Part shown: positions 25,617 through 34,784 of the stretch, piece after piece | Layout of the letters: every line of letters starts with the position of its first letter | Numbering within the stretch: the stretch's first letter is position 1 | Origin: Planctomycetota bacterium | GTDB lineage: Bacteria > Planctomycetota > Phycisphaerae > WQYP01 | Direction of reading: 5' to 3' | Assembly: GCA_021851715.1 (NCBI GenBank) | Contig: JAJZCR010000009.1 | Span: 1 to 64,000 of the forward strand | Length of the DNA: 64,000 nt | The notes under the pieces: generated by a model | The model's input: only the letters and a program-made list of their open reading frames with translations | The model's database searches: none | Told to the model about the DNA's origin: nothing | Position numbers and translations under genes: made by a program

Positions 25617-26765
25617 ATGGGGGTGCGCATCGAAATGGATGTGATGTGGAGATTACAACTGGGGGTTCGCTTGGGTGCGACAAAACCGAGTAACAATGTG
25701 TGGAGGGGGTGGAAATCTCCGCGTGCAGGGGCATTGGGGCTGGCGGCATTGGCGGTGGTGGCCATTGTTGGATCGGTGGGGCGGGGCTGCCGGGCGGCCG
25801 GAGTCAACAAGGACACGCTGATTTTCGGTCACCGGAGTACGTTGCGCCATGCCATTACACCGCAGGTTTTGCGAGCCGTTAACAAGGGGCTGCATTGGCT
25901 GGCCAAACGGCAGAATGCCAATGGATCATTTGGATCGATGAATTCGGTGGCGGTATCGGCGCTGGGCGGATTGGCGTTTATCGCCGGGGGTAATTTGCCC
26001 GGGCAGGGGCGTTATGGGAGAAATTGTCAGAAGGCCATTAGCTATGTACTTTCGCAATGCCAGTCGACGGGTTTGATCGCCGCTGCCAACGATGGTGCGC
26101 CGATGTACGGGCAAGGATTTGCGACGCTGTTTTTGGCGGAGGTGTATGGGGAATCACATGAGCGGTCGTTGCGGCGAAAACTTCAGCGTGCGGTGCGGCT
26201 GATCGTGGAAACGCAAAATGAGCAGGGCGGGTGGCGCTATCAACCGATGCCGATGCCGGCGGATATCTCGGTGACCATATGCCAGGTCATGGCGCTGCGT
26301 GCGGCGCGGCAGGCGGGTATTGCGGTGCCGCATCGGACGATCACGAAGGCGATTTCGTTTGTGCGGCAACTACAAAACGCGGATGGCGGCTTCAGTTATA
26401 TGCTGGGTTCGCCAGGGTCCATGATGCCGCGATCGGCGGCGGGTGTGGCGCTGCTTTTCTATGCAGGCGTGTACCGGGGCAAGGCCGTGGCGGCGGGGGT
26501 GCATTATCTTCTGCAGGTTCGGCCGGGAACACCGGCCAATAACCAGTATAATTTTTTCTATGGGAACTATTATGGCACACAGGCGATGTTTTTGGCGGGG
26601 GGCAAATGGTGGAGCGCCTGGTGGCCGGCCATGTCCAAAACTCTGCTGGACCGGCAAGATGTCGATGGCAGTTGGCATGGGAATGCGGGGTTCAGCTATG
26701 GCACGGCGATGGCTTTGATTATCCTACAGATTCCTGATCGGCTGCTGCCGATTTTGCAAAAGTGA
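25617..26765 (+). CDS. Exported prenyltransferase/squalene-oxidase repeat protein
   Basis: The 382-residue protein has an N-terminal membrane or signal segment (residues ~38-58). It then carries repeated alpha/alpha-toroid units with the QxxxGSW-like phrases of terpene cyclases and prenyltransferase beta subunits: LAKRQNANGSFGS, VETQNEQGGWRYQP, RQLQNADGGFSYM and LLDRQDVDGSWHG. The DxDD motif of squalene-hopene cyclases is not visible, so cyclase activity is doubtful. Such secreted repeat proteins are frequent in planctomycetes with unknown roles. AAAGGAA precedes the ATG. Its stop overlaps the next start by 4 nt, linking it to the NPCBM protein. Confidence 0.85.
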   Translation: MGVRIEMDVMWRLQLGVRLGATKPSNNVWRGWKSPRAGALGLAALAVVAIVGSVGRGCRAAGVNKDTLIFGHRSTLRHAITPQVLRAVNKGLHWLAKRQNANGSFGSMNSVAVSALGGLAFIAGGNLPGQGRYGRNCQKAISYVLSQCQSTGLIAAANDGAPMYGQGFATLFLAEVYGESHERSLRRKLQRAVRLIVETQNEQGGWRYQPMPMPADISVTICQVMALRAARQAGIAVPHRTITKAISFVRQLQNADGGFSYMLGSPGSMMPRSAAGVALLFYAGVYRGKAVAAGVHYLLQVRPGTPANNQYNFFYGNYYGTQAMFLAGGKWWSAWWPAMSKTLLDRQDVDGSWHGNAGFSYGTAMALIILQIPDRLLPILQK

Positions 26766-28018
26766 GCACTGGTATGGCACAATTCGGGCTGAGTTTGCAT
26801 GTACGGCGGCTGGGCAACTGGACTGGCGTGGGTGCGGCATTCATGATTATGCTGTCGGCATTGCCGGGCCGGGCAGCGGGTGGGCCAACGCAACTGCGCT
26901 GGAATATCACCACTGCGGAAGTGGCCGCGGGCCGGCACGAGTTTGTCCGGATGAACAAGGTTCAGATCAGGCAGTGGAGTTGTCCGGGAAAGATGGTGGT
27001 GCGGGAGCCGGCGCTGGGAAGTCGCAAACTTTCCAGCGCGGATATTCTCGCCGTGCAACTGAGAAGGGCGATGGTGGTACCGGCGGTATCCGCGTGGCAA
27101 CTGGTGCTGCGTGACCGTGATGTTCTGCCCGGCTATCCGATTGGCACGCGACATGAGAATATTATTTTCCATGCGGCGGGTTTGGGCATTGTGCATATTC
27201 CGCTAAGCGCGGTGGCGGGTTTGCGGCGTTCAGCGGATGTGGCGATACCCGATTCGGCGGCGGATCACGACCGTTTGTATTTTAACAACAATTCCCATCT
27301 GGCCGGGGCGGTAGTAAAAATTGGCCGCAACCATATAGCGTTCCAAAGCAACCTGGGGAATACGACCATTCCATTGAGCCGGGTTAACCACGTTATCCTG
27401 GGCGGCGTTGCGACTTCGCCGACCTGGCCGGTACCGGTGGCCCGCATCGTATTTCTCAATGGGGCATCCCTGCGGACGCCAAAATTCGACTGGTCGGACG
27501 GGAAATTGTCGCTGGTGGATCCAGCCGGCAAAACCATTTTTGTGCCGATCCGCGAAGTGGCGCGGATCGGGATTGTGGGTGGACGCGCGGTGTGGTTGAC
27601 CGATCTAACGCCGACGGGAATTCACCAGGTGTCGTGGATCGGTGACAACCGCCCGGTCCGCAACAACCGGTGTGTGACGGGACGACGGCTGCGGATGAAT
27701 GGAAAGGTTTTTGCACACGGGCTGGGTGTGCATGTCAATTGCAGTGCGACCTACAAGATCGGCGGCGCGTACAAGTACTTCATGGTGCGGCCGGCAATGG
27801 ATGATTCGGCAGGTCTCTACGGACGTGCTAACGTATTTATCCTGGCGGATGGCAAGGCGGTTTATTCCGGAAAACATTTGCAGACAGGGATGAGAGCCGC
27901 GGTGGTGCGTGTGCCTGTGGTGGGTGTGCAGACGCTGACCTTGACGGCGGTGGATGCGGGCCGTTATGGCGTGCGTGGCCGGGTGGACTGGCTGGATGCG
28001 GTGCTGATTCGGAAATAA
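26762..28018 (+). CDS. Exported NPCBM/NEW2-domain protein
   Basis: The 418-residue protein starts at a GTG overlapping the upstream stop (GTGA). It has a signal-like segment (VGAAFMIMLSALPGRAAGG, ~residues 20-40) and a beta-rich middle. It ends with an NPCBM-type carbohydrate-binding module: RRLRMNGKVFAHGLGVHVNC, then YKYFMVRPAMDD, then VDWLDAVLIR at the very end. NPCBM modules usually sit on glycosidases or bind galacto-sugars, but no catalytic domain is evident here. Coupling to the repeat protein upstream suggests the two act together at the cell surface. Confidence 0.85.
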   Translation: MSTGMAQFGLSLHVRRLGNWTGVGAAFMIMLSALPGRAAGGPTQLRWNITTAEVAAGRHEFVRMNKVQIRQWSCPGKMVVREPALGSRKLSSADILAVQLRRAMVVPAVSAWQLVLRDRDVLPGYPIGTRHENIIFHAAGLGIVHIPLSAVAGLRRSADVAIPDSAADHDRLYFNNNSHLAGAVVKIGRNHIAFQSNLGNTTIPLSRVNHVILGGVATSPTWPVPVARIVFLNGASLRTPKFDWSDGKLSLVDPAGKTIFVPIREVARIGIVGGRAVWLTDLTPTGIHQVSWIGDNRPVRNNRCVTGRRLRMNGKVFAHGLGVHVNCSATYKIGGAYKYFMVRPAMDDSAGLYGRANVFILADGKAVYSGKHLQTGMRAAVVRVPVVGVQTLTLTAVDAGRYGVRGRVDWLDAVLIRK

Positions 28019-28043
28019 TGTCGTTGAGCAAAGAGTACCTGCC

Positions 28044-29063
28044 GTGTCGAGCCAACCCCCAGATTCTATTGCGCAGCCTTGTGATGGCGGTGTTCAGTCG
28101 CCGGCCGGAGAGGTGACCGCAGCGACGTTGCACGGCCCGAAGCCGGTGGATATTTCGTCGCTGCTGCTGTTGACGCTGTTGACATCGTTTACGGCGATTG
28201 CGGTGCAATACGCGGTGAAATCTTTTCCTCCGATACTGGGGGGCGTGTTACGCTTCGGCATCGCGGCCCTGGTGATTTTAATTTTTCTGATGTGGAAGAA
28301 AGACCTGCGGCGGATTGCCCGGCGGGATTATAAATTTCTGGCGCTGCTGGGGATGTTTTGTGTGCCGATCAATCAAATTGCATTTTTTCAGGGGGTGGCG
28401 TGGGCCAACGCATCCCATGCGGCCATGATGTATGCCAATACCCCGGTGATTGTTACCATCATGGCGTGCCTGAGGCGCATTGAGCGGTGGAGTGCGGCGG
28501 TGATTGCGGGCGCGGTTTTGGCGACTGCGGGGGTGTTGACCATTCTGATACAATCAGGCCTGCACTTAAGCGGTACGTATTTCCGGGGAGACCTGATGCT
28601 GCTGCTGGCGACGGTGACGTGGTCGGGCTATCTGGTATATTCCCGTCCGTTCAATCAGCGTTATGGCAGCTTGAACTGCCAGTTGTGGGTTTTTGTGTTT
28701 GGTACCTTGATGTCGATTCCCATGGCCATGCCCGATGCGCTGACGCTGCACTGGAATACCATTGCGCCGACGGCCTGGGCGGGTTTGCTGTATATCAGCG
28801 TAGGCATAGCGGTCGTCGGTTTTTTTCTTTTCAACTGGTCCATCACCCGCCAGCCCCCGTCGCGTGTGGCTACGTTCAGCAATGCGGCATATCCGCTGAC
28901 GCTGATCTGGGAGGCGATTTTGACGCATTCTTTGCCGACGGTATGGTTTCTGCTAGGGTCGGCCCTGCTGCTGACGGGTATGATATTCACGCTGTATCGG
29001 CCGCATCATGTGGTGGAGATTCCAGAAGAATCGGCACCTGTGGGCGATCCGGCGGACCTATAG
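28044..29063 (+). CDS. EamA/DMT-family transporter
   Basis: The 339-residue protein starts at a GTG. After a ~35-residue polar N-terminus it has ten hydrophobic segments arranged as two EamA repeats. The first repeat includes FPPILGGVLRFGIAALVILI and INQIAFFQGVAWANASHAAM; the second includes MLLLATVTWSGYLVYSRPFN and VATFSNAAYPLTLIWEAIL. Family members export amino acids or metabolites by proton-driven transport; the substrate is unknown. It lies 26 bp from the NPCBM gene and 19 bp before the next gene, so these may form one operon. Confidence 0.93.
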   Translation: MSSQPPDSIAQPCDGGVQSPAGEVTAATLHGPKPVDISSLLLLTLLTSFTAIAVQYAVKSFPPILGGVLRFGIAALVILIFLMWKKDLRRIARRDYKFLALLGMFCVPINQIAFFQGVAWANASHAAMMYANTPVIVTIMACLRRIERWSAAVIAGAVLATAGVLTILIQSGLHLSGTYFRGDLMLLLATVTWSGYLVYSRPFNQRYGSLNCQLWVFVFGTLMSIPMAMPDALTLHWNTIAPTAWAGLLYISVGIAVVGFFLFNWSITRQPPSRVATFSNAAYPLTLIWEAILTHSLPTVWFLLGSALLLTGMIFTLYRPHHVVEIPEESAPVGDPADL

Positions 29064-29081
29064 GCTCAGGAGTTGGCCGCG

Positions 29082-29873
29082 ATGACCGTGAATGAAGATA
29101 AATTTTGCGTGCAGTGTACCTGCGGGCAGACATTATTTATCCAGGCCGGTGACATCGGTCATGGTGTGGCGTGTCCATCGTGTCAGCGGAACCTGTTGCC
29201 GATATGGGCGAATGCGGTTGATAACGGGGCGGAGATAAAGCCGGTTTCAGTCGAGCCGGCTACGACCAAGATATGTCCATTTTGCGCAGAGAAAATTTTG
29301 GCAGACGCACGCAAGTGCCGGTTCTGCAACGAGTTTCTGGATCGGGCGAATCCTGGGCCGGTCGGCAGGGTGGCGGCAGAGGCCCCTGCTTTGCGAGCGG
29401 ATGAGTCGACGGCGGTGTATAGCCTGTGCATCTCCCAATGGGACAACCTGTGGAAATACCTGACATGCGGCCTGATTTTGATTCCGGCGGCGGGGTCATT
29501 TTTGCTGCCGGATTTGCGGGCTTACGCGGCCATTATTCTGGCCTCGGTGGCCATGGCTGTCGGATTGGCAGTGTTATGGATATTTTTTTCCACGCGATCC
29601 AGCCGCTGTATTATCAGTTCAGGACGCATAGAAACACAGACGGGCATTCTGGGCAAACAAATTGAATGGGTCTCCATGGCCAGCGTGACGGATATTCGGC
29701 TCAAGCAGAGTTTGGGGCATCGGCTGATGGGCATCGGGACTATCATCATCAGTTCCAGCGATCAGGTGACGCCTGTGCTGGAGTTGTACCAGATACCCAA
29801 GGCCCGCGAAGTTTTCGCGTATCTGCAAACCCGGATATCCCACTTTGCGGGTCAACATGTAAGCCGGCATTAA
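29082..29873 (+). CDS. Zinc-ribbon protein with bacterial PH-like (bPH2) membrane domain
   Basis: The ATG at 29082 has AGGAG 9 nt upstream, giving 263 residues. The N-terminus has a ribbon (CVQCTCGQTLF, then GVACPSCQRNLL) and a second one at ~65-85 (CPFCAEKILADARKCRFCNEF). Two membrane helices follow (~130-150, ~155-175), then a bPH2-type region (RCIISSGRIETQTGILGKQ, then GIGTIIISSSDQVTPVLELYQIP), as in YdbS/YdbT proteins. The role is unknown; bPH2 proteins are associated with membrane stress in some bacteria. It is the last plus-strand gene before the convergent TPR gene. Confidence 0.85.
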   Translation: MTVNEDKFCVQCTCGQTLFIQAGDIGHGVACPSCQRNLLPIWANAVDNGAEIKPVSVEPATTKICPFCAEKILADARKCRFCNEFLDRANPGPVGRVAAEAPALRADESTAVYSLCISQWDNLWKYLTCGLILIPAAGSFLLPDLRAYAAIILASVAMAVGLAVLWIFFSTRSSRCIISSGRIETQTGILGKQIEWVSMASVTDIRLKQSLGHRLMGIGTIIISSSDQVTPVLELYQIPKAREVFAYLQTRISHFAGQHVSRH

Positions 29874-29939
29874 ACGCGTGCTGAAGAGCAGGGCCGCCGG
29901 GCGCAAGGACACCAGCCCGGCAAAGGACGGATGTGAACA

Positions 29940-31889
29940 TTACAGTTGCTGTGAATCGTGACTGTGGGATAAGTCACGGAGAGCTTTGGCGCGATGAATC
30001 CGGCGCAGGATACGGTTGCGGACCATTTTGTCATGGGCTGATGAATGGGCCGCGGATGGCAGCCGGTTCAGAGCCTTTTGCCAATAGGACATGGCCGCAG
30101 CGCTGTGGTTGAGCTGGTAAAGGGCGTCGGCATAATGTTCCAGCCCAACCGAATTTTGGCCGCCCGGCAAAGCGATGGCGCGGGCGAACTGGTCCAGTGC
30201 CCGGTGATAGCGGTGCTGCTGATACAACACCCATCCAAGGCTGTCACGAAATGCCGACTGGCCGGGAAAATTTTTTAAGGCCAGGGTAATCATTTTTTGG
30301 GCGGTGCGCAGATGCAGGCGTTTTCCCGCCCAATAGTAGCCCAGATCGTTATTGGCTGTGCCATTGGCGGGCATGAGGGTGAGGATTCGCTGATAGGTTC
30401 GCACCATGGCGGCATCATCGCCGATGGAGATTTGCAGGTCCGCCAGAAAGCTGAGCCGAGATGTTGTCGCCCCGTGGTCGCGCATAAAAGACTTCATGAC
30501 GATCAGAGCACCGGGGCGAAGGGCGGGTTTTGTGCTGCTGGCCAGGAAAGTGGCCCAAGCTTCCGTGGCCAGCTCGGATCGCGGGTGGCGCAGGGCCGTT
30601 GTTTTCAACACGCGGCTTGCCTGCATCATTTGTCCGGCTGCTTCCAGTATCTGTGAGTAAAAGATTTGCCAACGCGGCGATTGCGGATGGTGGTCGGCAA
30701 AGCGTGCGGCGGTGTGGACGGCCATATTTTTGTTGCCGGCGGCGAGATAACACGCGCATAAGTCCTGAACGGCGTCGAGCGATTGCCGGGAGTCGTGGAG
30801 CATGGCGGCGGCAATGACGATGGCGGCCTTTGCCGGTTGGTGCAGGAGAGATTCCACTCCAATGAGGGCCTGCCGGAATTCAGCATTGTCCGGATTGGCC
30901 CGCACCTTGGCCAGAAAAATCTTTTCGGTTTGGTGGACATGGCCATGGCGGGCGTAACGCGAAGCGAGAAAAACCGTAGTCAGGGTAGCGGTGGGAAACC
31001 GTTGGATAAACAGATGGCGATAATGTGCGGCAAGCGGCCAGTTGTCCAGGTCCTCGGCCAGGTCAATGAGCAGCCTGTACGGGTGGGTCTGGCCGGGAAA
31101 CTTGTTAATGATTCGTTCAAGCTGCCGCAACTGATGTTGCAGTTGCCCGCGCTGTGCATATAGCGAAGCGACCTGGATGGCGGTTTTGTAATCTTGTGGA
31201 TATTGGTGCTGGAAGACCAAGGCCAAATGCAGGGCATGCAGTAAACGGTCCTGCCGGGCGTAAGTACGCACCAGCAGTCGACCGGCGGGCGCTTGGAAAC
31301 GCTGTTGATGAACATACAGCGTCGCGTGAGCCGTGGCGGCGGCAAAGTGATCTTCCTGAAGCAGAGTCTGCACCAGAGAGCGGCGGGCCGGCCAGAAGGC
31401 GGGGTCTTGCTGTGCTGACAGACGATAAAAACCAGCCGCAACCGACGTTTGGCGCACCCGTTGGGCGGCCATTCCCAGCAGTTCATATTGCCAGGCAGCA
31501 TAAGCGATGGAATGAACGCCGTCGGAAGTGGTGTGCTCAGGAGTAAGTTTGTGCAGGATGACGGGGTTACGATCGGGTCCGATGAGGGTGGTGATGAGCT
31601 TGTGGAGTTGTGCGGACGGAACTTTGCCGGTGGCGGCGGCCAGCACCAGATCATGTAAGGCCACGGCCGGCTGATGTTGGAGTCTGGCTAAACGGATCAT
31701 GCGGTTCAGGGCGGCGATAGCAGTAATGGACCCGGTGCGGCGCTGGGAGGTTCCCGGCCTGGTTGCCGCAAGTTGCTGCTGGGCTGAGCTGCCCTGGCTG
31801 CATAAGGCGGACACGACCGCTATAGCCAAGGCAGCATACAAGCATAGTCGTCGGGCTTGCAGAGAAATCAAACATCGAGGTTGCATCAT
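29940..31889 (-). CDS. Exported TPR-repeat protein
   Basis: The start is placed at tandem ATG codons at 31889/31886 after AAGG; the frame extends to a TTG at 31913. The ~649-residue protein has a signal segment (LCLYAALAIAVVSALCSQGSSA). It consists mainly of tetratricopeptide-type repeats, clearest in the C-terminal third (PANGTANNDLGYYWAGKRLH, SAFRDSLGWVLYQQHRYHRA, VGLEHYADALYQLNHSAAA). No enzyme domain is visible. It would serve as a periplasmic or outer-membrane scaffold. The His-rich composition (many H residues) is unusual. Confidence 0.85.
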   Translation of the reverse strand: MMQPRCLISLQARRLCLYAALAIAVVSALCSQGSSAQQQLAATRPGTSQRRTGSITAIAALNRMIRLARLQHQPAVALHDLVLAAATGKVPSAQLHKLITTLIGPDRNPVILHKLTPEHTTSDGVHSIAYAAWQYELLGMAAQRVRQTSVAAGFYRLSAQQDPAFWPARRSLVQTLLQEDHFAAATAHATLYVHQQRFQAPAGRLLVRTYARQDRLLHALHLALVFQHQYPQDYKTAIQVASLYAQRGQLQHQLRQLERIINKFPGQTHPYRLLIDLAEDLDNWPLAAHYRHLFIQRFPTATLTTVFLASRYARHGHVHQTEKIFLAKVRANPDNAEFRQALIGVESLLHQPAKAAIVIAAAMLHDSRQSLDAVQDLCACYLAAGNKNMAVHTAARFADHHPQSPRWQIFYSQILEAAGQMMQASRVLKTTALRHPRSELATEAWATFLASSTKPALRPGALIVMKSFMRDHGATTSRLSFLADLQISIGDDAAMVRTYQRILTLMPANGTANNDLGYYWAGKRLHLRTAQKMITLALKNFPGQSAFRDSLGWVLYQQHRYHRALDQFARAIALPGGQNSVGLEHYADALYQLNHSAAAMSYWQKALNRLPSAAHSSAHDKMVRNRILRRIHRAKALRDLSHSHDSQQL

Positions 31890-32159
31890 TTCTGGTACCT
31901 TGCTGGGCAACAAGATATTTTATCCTGCTACTTAAAGAGCGGCCACCGGCCGAATTGCCGTTGTGTTGCAAGCGATGGTCGGATGCCGGGCACAAACACA
32001 GCCCAGGCATACAAAAATAATCCGGCGATGGAGGCTTGCCATCAGCGCCGCGATCTGCATGATAACGTCATCCATTGCCGATGACACCGGCGGGTGTTGG
32101 CAATGCGAACCGGCAGCGGCTGAAATGCTGCGGGATGGATGTTAAGTTAGGAGTATAGC

Positions 32160-33029
32160 ATGACGCATCTGGCTTTATGGCAGGCGATTTTGCTGGGGAT
32201 CCTGCAGGGGGTATCGGAACTGTTCCCGGTCAGCAGCCTGGGGCAGATTATTGTTGCCAAGGCTCTGTTGCACTGGCATTTCAATGCCCATAACAAGCAT
32301 TTTTTGTCGTTTGTGGTGGCACTGCATTTAGCCACAGCGCTGGCACTGGTCGTTTATTTCTGGAAACAGTGGAAAATTGTGCTTGTGGCATACTGGGGCA
32401 GCGTTAAACGCCGCCGTTTTGTTTATGATGAAGCGAGCAAGTTTGCGTGGCTATTGGTGGCGGGCACACTGGTGGTGGGGGCGGTGGGTCTTGCGTTTAA
32501 GAAAAAGTTTACCTTGTTTTTTGATGATTCCCGTTATTACTGGATGGTGGCGCTATTTTTGATTATCAACGGCGGGGTGATGTTTTTGGGAGATTACATG
32601 AAAAAGCTGGCGGTGCGCAAGGCCGCACAAGGGCAACAGAAGCGGGCGGAAGATTTGACCTTTCCGGCGGCGACGCTGGTGGGGGCGTCACAGACCTTCG
32701 CACTTTTTCCGGGCATCTCGCGCAGTGGGGTGGCTATTGTGGGAGGCATTCTGGCGGGACTCAGTTATGAAGAGGCGTGCCGATTTGCGTTTATGCTGGC
32801 CACGCCGGTGATTGGGGCGGCTGGGCTGCTCAAGCTGCCGGCTCTTTTTAAGCCGGAGGCCCGGGCGATTCTCGGCATTACGATTCCGGCGGCGTTGGCA
32901 GCGGGAATAACGGCATATCTGAGCATTAAGTTTTTGATGATATATTTTGAAACCCGTCGGCTCACACCATTTGCAATTTACTGTGTGGTGATCGGAGCCA
33001 TCGCCATGGCGCTGCTGCTCAAACATTAA
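32160..33029 (+). CDS. uppP: UppP/BacA-family protein with substituted active-site residues
   Basis: UppP dephosphorylates undecaprenyl diphosphate to recycle the cell-wall carrier lipid. The 289-residue protein has ~8 membrane helices and both family signatures: GILQGVSELFPVSSLGQI (residues ~13-30) and FPGISRSGVAIVGG (~183-196). Compared with E. coli BacA, E20, S187 and R188 are kept. The His of SSTGH is Gln (Q29), the Glu of VEG is Gln (Q16), and the Thr of SRSGxT is Ala (A192). Activity is therefore uncertain. AGGAG precedes the ATG. The family call is firm and the function is not. Confidence 0.85.
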   Translation: MTHLALWQAILLGILQGVSELFPVSSLGQIIVAKALLHWHFNAHNKHFLSFVVALHLATALALVVYFWKQWKIVLVAYWGSVKRRRFVYDEASKFAWLLVAGTLVVGAVGLAFKKKFTLFFDDSRYYWMVALFLIINGGVMFLGDYMKKLAVRKAAQGQQKRAEDLTFPAATLVGASQTFALFPGISRSGVAIVGGILAGLSYEEACRFAFMLATPVIGAAGLLKLPALFKPEARAILGITIPAALAAGITAYLSIKFLMIYFETRRLTPFAIYCVVIGAIAMALLLKH

Positions 33030-33186
33030 GCCGCGGTGGGCGAAACCAGATCGGGCATACAAATAGAGGCAAAAACAGTGGCTGTTTATCACCTGGATCT
33101 TTATATTTTGACAGCGGCCGGAATCAGCTTACGCTGCAGGCAATCAGGGTATCAGTAAAAACGGCTTTCATACGGGAGTATTACGG

Positions 33187-34724
33187 ATGGCATTACTGGG
33201 TTTGGATATCGGCACATCGGCCACCAAGGCGCTGGTGCTTACGCCACAGGGCAAGGTGGTGGCGACGGCGGAATCAACACACGTGCTGAAAACGCCACGT
33301 CCCGGCTGGAGCGAACAGCATCCGGAAGACTGGTGGCGGGCGGTGGTCTTGGCTACCGGCCATGTCCTGAAAAAAGCCGGAATCCATGGATCGGAAATTA
33401 CCGCGATAGGATTGTCCGGACAGATGCATGGCAGCGTTTTTTGGGGGATGGTCCCAAGCCATTGCGCCCGGCTTTACTTTGGAATGACCAACGCACGGCT
33501 AAAGAGTGCCGGGAAATTGAAACGCTCGCCGGCGGGCGCGAAAGCCTGATCAACATGGTGGGCAATCCGGCGCTGACCGGCTTTACGGCACCGAAGATTC
33601 TATGGCTGCGTGCCAACGAGCCGGCGCGATATGAAAAATGCCGGCACATATTGCTGCCCAAGGATTACATCCGATACCGTTTAACGGGGGAATATGCCGG
33701 AGAGGTGTCGGATGCGTCCGGAACGTTATTGTTTGATGTGAAGAACAGGCGGTGGAGCAAGGATCTCATTGATCGCCTGGGGATTGATTCTTCCTGGTTG
33801 CCACGGATCAGCGAATCGCAGGAAATTACCGGTCATCTTTCGGCGGCGGCGGCGGAATTCATACCGCTGCGCAAGGGCACCCCGGTGGTGGGTGGGGCCG
33901 GGGACCAGGCCGCCGGTGCGGTGGGTACGGGCGTGGTGTCGGCGGGGCTGTTATCCGCCAGCATGGGCACCAGCGGAGTGATTTTTGCCGCATCGGGTTC
34001 GCCACAGACGGACCCGCGGGGCCGAGTTCATACCATGTGCCATGCTGTTCCGGAAACCTGGTGTGTTTTTGGATGCATGCTGAGTGCGGGCGGATCGCTG
34101 CAATGGTTAAGAAATATGCTTTTGTCGCATGAAATGGAGCAGTTGCTCCGGCGAAAGAAAGATCCCGGCGTGCTGTATGAACGGCTGATTGAACAGGCGC
34201 AGCAGGCTCCGGCCGGGGCGGAGCATCTGTTCTTTCTGCCCTACCTGACCGGCGAGCGATGTCCTCATCCGGATCCGAATGCACGCGGAACATTTATTGG
34301 TTTAACGCCGCGTCATCAGCAATCGCATCTGATTCGCAGTGTGCTGGAAGGTATTACATTCGGCATGCGCGAACAAGTGGCCATTATGAGATCCATGGGA
34401 CTCAACGTGGATCAGGTACGTGCCAGCGGCGGCGGTGCACGCAGCCCGTTCTGGCGGCAACTGCAGGCGGATATGTACGAGGCTCCAGTGGTTACCATCA
34501 ACGTGAGCGAGGGTGCCGCATTGGGTGCGGCCATTTTAGCGGGTGTTGGCACCGGGGTCTGGAAGACCGTGGCCCAAGCCACTACGGCCATTATTAAAAT
34601 CCAGCATCGCAGTTCGCCGCACAAAATCCGCGCGGCACAGTACGCGAAGCTCTATCGCACGTATGCGGCGTTATATCCAGCCCTGCAGAACGTGTTTCCA
34701 ATGCTGGCGGGCGACGCCTGTTAA
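33187..34724 (+). pseudogene. xylB: Xylulokinase split by one -1 frameshift
   Basis: XylB phosphorylates D-xylulose in the xylose pathway. The first frame (33187-33549) begins MALLGLDIGTSATKALVLT, the FGGY phosphate-binding start, and reaches GLSGQMHGSVF. The rest of the protein continues in another frame from LGDGPKPLRPALLWNDQRT to the end, with GGAGDQAAGAVGTG, SMGTSGV and RASGGGARSPFW. Joining them at the T6/G5 run (33437-33447) gives ~512 residues, the normal length. One missing T explains the break. Sequencing error, a real lesion or slippage on the T-run are all possible. GGGAG precedes the ATG. Confidence 0.88.
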
Positions 34725-34772
34725 GGGTGGGTAGCGCACGTGCGTTTTTCTGGCCATAAGCCGCAGGGGCGT

Positions 34773-34778
34773 TATAAT
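34773..34778 (+). promoter_or_regulatory. -10 box directly before the PD-(D/E)XK gene
   Basis: TATAAT (34773-34778) is followed by exactly 6 nt and the ATG at 34785. No Shine-Dalgarno sequence can fit, so the transcript would be leaderless. Confidence 0.5.
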
Positions 34779-34784
34779 GACGCC

